DNA of 64,000 bases. It comes from Arthrobacter citreus (GTDB taxonomy: Bacteria; Bacillota; Bacilli; Bacillales; Bacillaceae_G). Shown here piece after piece: positions 60,302 to 64,000 of the stretch. The translations under genes were made by a program, and so were the position numbers. The notes beneath the pieces were generated by a model. It made no database searches and was not told where the DNA came from. It was given only the letters and a program-made list of their open reading frames with translations. How positions within the stretch are numbered: position 1 is the stretch's first letter; each line of letters begins with the position of its first letter. The stretch is taken from NCBI GenBank assembly GCA_013200995.1, contig CP053688.1:3348001-3412000 (forward strand), given 5' to 3'.

Positions 60302-61501
60302 TTATTTTTCCTCCTTTAATCGATCTCGAACGGTATGCACATCTTTATCGCCTCGACCAGATAAACAAATGATTAAATTTTCGTCTTTCCCCATTATTTT
60401 TGCTTGTTTTATTGCGTATGCAACTGCGTGTGCACTTTCTAAAGCCGGAATAATTCCTTCTAGTCTCGCTAATAATTTGAATGCGTCAAGCGCTTCTTTA
60501 TCTGTAATTGATTCATATTTTACTCGGTCAATATCCTTCAAATAACAATGCTCCGGTCCAACACCCGGGTAGTCAAGTCCAGCAGAAATCGAATGTGCTT
60601 CTTGTATTTGACCGTCCTCATCTTGAAGCAAATACATTAGGGCACCGTGTAATACACCTGGCACACCTTTCGTTAACGAAGCTGCTTGTTTATCTGTATC
60701 AATTCCATGTCCGGCCGCTTCAACTCCAAACAGTTTTACACTTTCATCTGTAATAAATGGATGGAACATACCAATTGCATTACTGCCTCCACCAATACAT
60801 GCAACCACTGCATCAGGAAGCTTGCCTTCTTTTTCTAAAAATTGTTGTCGTGTTTCCTTTCCGATAACACTTTGAAAATCGCGAACCATCATTGGAAATG
60901 GGTGTGGTCCCATCACTGAACCTAACAAATAATGTGTGTCGTCAACATTTGCAACCCAGTAACGAAGTGCCTCATTTACTGCATCCTTTAATGTCGCGCT
61001 CCCCGATTCAACACTAATAACTTTCGCGCCTAGTAATTCCATACGGAACACATTTAATTCTTGTCGACGAACATCTTCAGCACCCATAAAAATCACACAA
61101 TCTAAATTTAATAGAGCACAAACCGTTGCAGTTGCTACACCGTGTTGGCCCGCACCCGTTTCTGCAACAATTTTTCGTTTGCCCATTCGTATAGCAAGTA
61201 ATGCCTGACCAATCGCATTATTAATTTTGTGAGCCCCCGTATGATTTAGATCTTCTCGTTTTAAATAAATTTTTGCTCCATTTGCATGCTTAGTTAAATT
61301 TTCCGCGAAGTAAAGTGGCGTTTGGCGACCTACGTAGTCCTTTAATAGGTTTTCAATTTCCTCATTGAAAGTCGGATCATCTTTAATAGTTGAATATGCT
61401 TCCTCTAATTCAGTAATTGCTTGAACAAGCGTTTCAGGTATATATTTTCCGCCATACATACCAAAGTGTCCTTTTACATCTGGAAGTGTGTACGTAGTCA
61501 T
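60302..61501 (-). CDS. trpB: Tryptophan synthase beta subunit
   Basis: A 399-residue PLP enzyme forming tryptophan from indole and serine. The PLP lysine is in [12 protein letters not shown], with [19 protein letters not shown] and [15 protein letters not shown] as substrate and phosphate-binding loops. Starts directly after trpF and precedes trpA by two bases. Confidence 0.97.
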   Translation of the reverse strand: MTTYTLPDVKGHFGMYGGKYIPETLVQAITELEEAYSTIKDDPTFNEEIENLLKDYVGRQTPLYFAENLTKHANGAKIYLKREDLNHTGAHKINNAIGQALLAIRMGKRKIVAETGAGQHGVATATVCALLNLDCVIFMGAEDVRRQELNVFRMELLGAKVISVESGSATLKDAVNEALRYWVANVDDTHYLLGSVMGPHPFPMMVRDFQSVIGKETRQQFLEKEGKLPDAVVACIGGGSNAIGMFHPFITDESVKLFGVEAAGHGIDTDKQAASLTKGVPGVLHGALMYLLQDEDGQIQEAHSISAGLDYPGVGPEHCYLKDIDRVKYESITDKEALDAFKLLARLEGIIPALESAHAVAYAIKQAKIMGKDENLIICLSGRGDKDVHTVRDRLKEEK

Positions 61502-62107
61502 TTAAATTCCTCCTAATTTTACTTTTTTTATAAACATTTTTATTTTTTCATAGTCTTTTTTGCCGTTCGTTTCAACTCCGCTACTTACGTCAACCATCAA
61601 TGGTTTAACAATATTACAAGCCGGTAATACATTATCAATTGTTAATCCACCCGCTAAAACCAAGTTGTTAATCTTTTTAGAATTGAGCAACTCCCAGTCA
61701 AACGTTGTTCCATTGCCGCCTCGATATTTACCGCTTGGACTATCTACTAAAACATAATCACAATCATATTCTGATGATTTTTCAACATCCTTTTCGGACT
61801 CTACTCGTATCGCCTTTATACTTGGATATCGTAATGAACGGCAAAATTCAGGCGTTTCGTCACCATGCAACTGTAAATGTGTTAATCCAACTTCCTCGTA
61901 AATGGATTCTAAAGTTTCTTTTGATTCATTAACAAATACACCAATTTTTAAGATCGAATTTGGCAGCGATTTAATGATCTTTTTTGCTTCATCAATTTTG
62001 ACTTGTCGCTTACTTTCAGCAAAAACAAACCCTATCGCATCAGCTCCTGCATCAACTGCAATCTGTGCTGAAGTCAAATCCGTAATACCACAAATTTTGA
62101 CCTTCAC
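61502..62107 (-). CDS. trpF: Phosphoribosylanthranilate isomerase
   Basis: A 201-residue TIM barrel. The catalytic cysteine is in VKICGITD (C4 region) and the aspartate in VLVDSPSGKYRGG; LAGGLTIDNV and VDVSSGVETNGKKD form the phosphate pocket. Overlaps the trpC end by four bases. Confidence 0.96.
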   Translation of the reverse strand: MKVKICGITDLTSAQIAVDAGADAIGFVFAESKRQVKIDEAKKIIKSLPNSILKIGVFVNESKETLESIYEEVGLTHLQLHGDETPEFCRSLRYPSIKAIRVESEKDVEKSSEYDCDYVLVDSPSGKYRGGNGTTFDWELLNSKKINNLVLAGGLTIDNVLPACNIVKPLMVDVSSGVETNGKKDYEKIKMFIKKVKLGGI

Positions 62108-62892
62108 TGCTTAGCCTCCTTAAGGATAGGAAGCATAAGCTCTTTCATATTTGTAGATAAATCATTGCTTCTCATTAATGCTTCGCCTACTAAAATCCCA
62201 TTAGCTCCAGCATCTCTTACTCGTTTTGCATCATACTCATTGAAAACTCCACTTTCACTAATAATGAAACCTCCTTGTGCTTGAATGATTGGTGCTAATT
62301 TTTCTGTTACATTTAAATTTACTTCAAACGTTTTTAAATTTCGGTTATTAATGCCATATAATTGAGGTCCAATTTTTAATGCTTTTTCCAAATCTTCCTC
62401 ATCATGCACTTCCATCAACACTTCAAGGTTTTGCTGTTTAGCGTATTGATATAGTCTATTTAGTTCTGTGAAAGGTAAAGCAGCAGCTATTAATAAAATA
62501 ATGTTTGCTCCGTGCTCTTTGGCGATATCTATTTGAACTTCATCGATCATAAAATCCTTACATAAAATCGGGATGTTAACAGCGTCTCGTACGATTTTCA
62601 GATCTTTAAATGACCCTTTAAAGAAAGTCGTATCGGTTAACACAGATATTGCGGATGCTCCATTTTCTTCATACCTTTTTGCTTGTTCCGCTGGATTTAA
62701 ATTGATATTAATATCACCTTTTGATGGTGAAGCTCGCTTAAACTCAGCAATAATCGATAGAGTATCTGCACTTTTTAAATGGTCAATGAATGATAAATTC
62801 TTTGTATCGTTGACTATTTGTCGACTAATCGCTCTTAAATTTTTAATTTCGATTCGTTTTTGAGAAATAATTCGATCTAAAATTGTTTCCAT
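62104..62892 (-). CDS. trpC: Indole-3-glycerol phosphate synthase
   Basis: A 262-residue TIM barrel. Catalytic block IIAEFKRASPSKG, then VLTDTTFFKGS, CKDFMIDEVQID and YGINNRNLKTFEV, ending SESGV...VGEALM. Starts directly after the trpD stop. Confidence 0.97.
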   Translation of the reverse strand: METILDRIISQKRIEIKNLRAISRQIVNDTKNLSFIDHLKSADTLSIIAEFKRASPSKGDININLNPAEQAKRYEENGASAISVLTDTTFFKGSFKDLKIVRDAVNIPILCKDFMIDEVQIDIAKEHGANIILLIAAALPFTELNRLYQYAKQQNLEVLMEVHDEEDLEKALKIGPQLYGINNRNLKTFEVNLNVTEKLAPIIQAQGGFIISESGVFNEYDAKRVRDAGANGILVGEALMRSNDLSTNMKELMLPILKEAKQ

Positions 62893-63921
62893 TTAAATAA
62901 CCTCTCTTTTTAGTTTGCTAGTTTTTTCGATTAATTTTTGCAGTTTCTCGTGAGCTGCACCTGAATCGATGCTCTCCTTGGCTTTCTTAATCCCTTCATC
63001 AATGCGATTAACGATACCTGAAGTGTAGATTGCTAAACCTGCATTTAATAACACGGTATCTCTAAATACTCCCTTTTCACCTTTTAAAACTCTAAGAAGA
63101 ATATCCGCATTTCTTTTTGCGTCTCCACCTTTAATTGCCTCGTTTGGGTAGTAACTTAATCCAACTTCCTCTGGGTGAAGCGTCATTTTTTTAAGCTCAT
63201 CATTTTCAAGTAAAACGATATGATTTTCTCCTGCTAATGAAGCCTCATCTAAGTGACCGGCACCATTTAATACAATCGCTCGTTTACGTCCTAACTTTTT
63301 TAACACTTCTGCAAATACTTCTAAATAATCTCTTCGATAGATTCCTAATAATTGAGTCTCTAATTCAACTGGATTAGTTAAAGGTCCAATTAAATTGAAA
63401 ATCGTTGGAATTTGTAGCTCGCGTCGTACCTTCATTACTTTTTTCAGCCGTGGATGTACATAAGGTGCGAATAAAAAAGTCATTCCAATATCCTCTAAAA
63501 GCTCTTCCGAAGATTGCGTTGGGATCGATAACTCTACACCTAATTGTTCTAATACATCGGCACTACCTGTTTTACTGGACATGCTACGGTTGCCATGTTT
63601 AGCAATTGGAATTCCACTTGCTGCAATAACAAAAGCTGAAGTGGTACTTACATTAAAGGAGGATGAGTTATCTCCGCCTGTTCCGCAATTATCAATGACA
63701 TGATGAAACTTTCTAGTAAAGCCGACGGTATGATTTCTAATCGCATTTACTAATCCGGCGATTTCATTAACTGTTTCTCCTTTTGTTTTTAAGGCAACTA
63801 GAAATGCAGCTATTTCACTATCTGATATTTGATCATCCTGTAGAATTCTTTGTACAGCTACTTGCATCTCCTCTACGGTAAAGGATTCCCGATTAGCTAA
63901 GCGTTGAAGGTACTCTTTCAT
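62893..63921 (-). CDS. trpD: Anthranilate phosphoribosyltransferase
   Basis: A 342-residue enzyme. The PRPP/Mg sites are NCGTGGDNSSSFNVST and KHGNRSMSSKTGSADVLEQLG; ...FNLIGPLTNP is the third block. It is preceded by AAGGAGGA and overlaps the 3' end of trpG by 29 bases. Confidence 0.96.
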   Translation of the reverse strand: MKEYLQRLANRESFTVEEMQVAVQRILQDDQISDSEIAAFLVALKTKGETVNEIAGLVNAIRNHTVGFTRKFHHVIDNCGTGGDNSSSFNVSTTSAFVIAASGIPIAKHGNRSMSSKTGSADVLEQLGVELSIPTQSSEELLEDIGMTFLFAPYVHPRLKKVMKVRRELQIPTIFNLIGPLTNPVELETQLLGIYRRDYLEVFAEVLKKLGRKRAIVLNGAGHLDEASLAGENHIVLLENDELKKMTLHPEEVGLSYYPNEAIKGGDAKRNADILLRVLKGEKGVFRDTVLLNAGLAIYTSGIVNRIDEGIKKAKESIDSGAAHEKLQKLIEKTSKLKREVI

Positions 63922-64000
63922 CTCTCAATTCCTCCTTTATTTCATTTAAAAAATTTAGTAAAAGTTGTTTTCCACATTCAGTTCCAATCGATTCTGGATG
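63893..64000 (-). CDS. trpG: Anthranilate synthase component II (glutamine amidotransferase), C-terminal end (partial)
   Basis: The last 35 codons of a glutamine amidotransferase. The frame begins at the window edge with HPESIGTECGKQLLLNF, where the catalytic His and Glu of the class I triad lie in HPES, and ends at a TAA at 63893-63895. It overlaps trpD by 29 bases. Its place in the operon shows that anthranilate synthase's small subunit is encoded with trp here, unlike B. subtilis where the amidotransferase is in the folate operon. A PabA-type dual role is possible. Confidence 0.88.
   Translation of the reverse strand, partial: HPESIGTECGKQLLLNFLNEIKEELRDERVPSTLS

Noticed and set aside
1..64000. 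Search for prophage, insertion sequences, CRISPR arrays, tRNA and rRNA genes.
   Set aside because: No integrase, transposase, direct-repeat-plus-spacer array, cloverleaf or rRNA-like sequence was recognised; the region looks like ordinary chromosome.

Overview
The window is chromosomal DNA from a low-GC, endospore-type Firmicute, most like a Bacillaceae member (Bacillus or a close relative). Many genes and neighbourhoods match Bacillus subtilis ones (uvrBA, sigY-yxlCD, ywnAB, yycE, ymaF, yhcYZ, the yngJ-to-yngE leucine cluster, thiD/thiM/thiE, trp). Shine-Dalgarno sequences are strong AGGAGG types, several genes start with TTG or GTG, and regulation uses T-box, TPP riboswitch, BirA and Fur-type sites. 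The genus cannot be fixed from the sequence alone. No rRNA, tRNA, phage, insertion sequence or CRISPR array was seen.

Layout. 1-2.7 kb: uvrA (cut by the window edge) and uvrB. 2.8-3.1 kb: an exact-period 21-bp tandem array. 3.1-6.5 kb: a YtrA-type GntR/ABC operon ending in an exported protein. 6.5-7.6 kb: a short sigY operon with a recognisable ECF promoter. 7.7-10.3 kb: a quinone/thiol-stress (mhq-like) operon with a MarR regulator. 10.5-13.6 kb: polysaccharide deacetylase, VanZ-like, exported helical protein, EcsC. 13.8-16.1 kb: an ECF41 sigma factor with an FAD oxidoreductase. 16.2-17.6 kb: PadR, a permease-prefix protein and a repeat-built membrane protein. 17.7-23.7 kb: hydrolase, second VanZ, ywnAB, LysE/Lrp, ymaF, yycE, azoreductase. 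23.8-29.2 kb: ketopantoate-reductase-like gene, YhcYZ/AirSR-like two-component system, SRPBCC, GNATs, VOC protein. 29.3-31.9 kb: aromatic amino acid hydroxylase behind two tandem tyrosine T-boxes. 32.2-35.9 kb: GrpB, BioY, third VanZ, GDYXXLXY/DUF2157 pair.

36-40.7 kb: a Bce-type two-component system convergent with its ABC transporter. 40.9-46.8 kb: leucine/isovalerate degradation operon whose products run from isovaleryl-CoA to acetoacetate plus acetyl-CoA. 46.9-47.4 kb: intergenic region with a second 18/21-bp tandem array. 47.4-50.5 kb: quinone oxidoreductase, TetR, GNAT and membrane protein behind a promoter with a TetR-like operator in its spacer. 50.6-54.3 kb: thiamine salvage operon under a TPP riboswitch. 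54.4-56.35 kb: Fur-controlled FTR1 iron permease and lipoprotein. 56.6-59.1 kb: HAD nucleotidase; two DUF606 transporters flanking a Crp/Fnr regulator. 59.2-59.4 kb: a cluster of DnaA-box-like sequences. 59.5-64 kb: trp operon trpG(partial)-D-C-F-B-A.

Most transcription units are short and carry their own regulator, so the window is a string of self-regulated stress, envelope and metabolic modules. The observations most worth following are the two tandem arrays with codon-multiple period, the DnaA-box cluster, the tandem tyrosine T-boxes plus a small tyrosine-rich ORF before the hydroxylase, the two ECF promoters that fit their adjacent sigma factors, the repeat-built 2TM membrane protein under PadR, and the FTR1/lipoprotein pair sharing a helical module.
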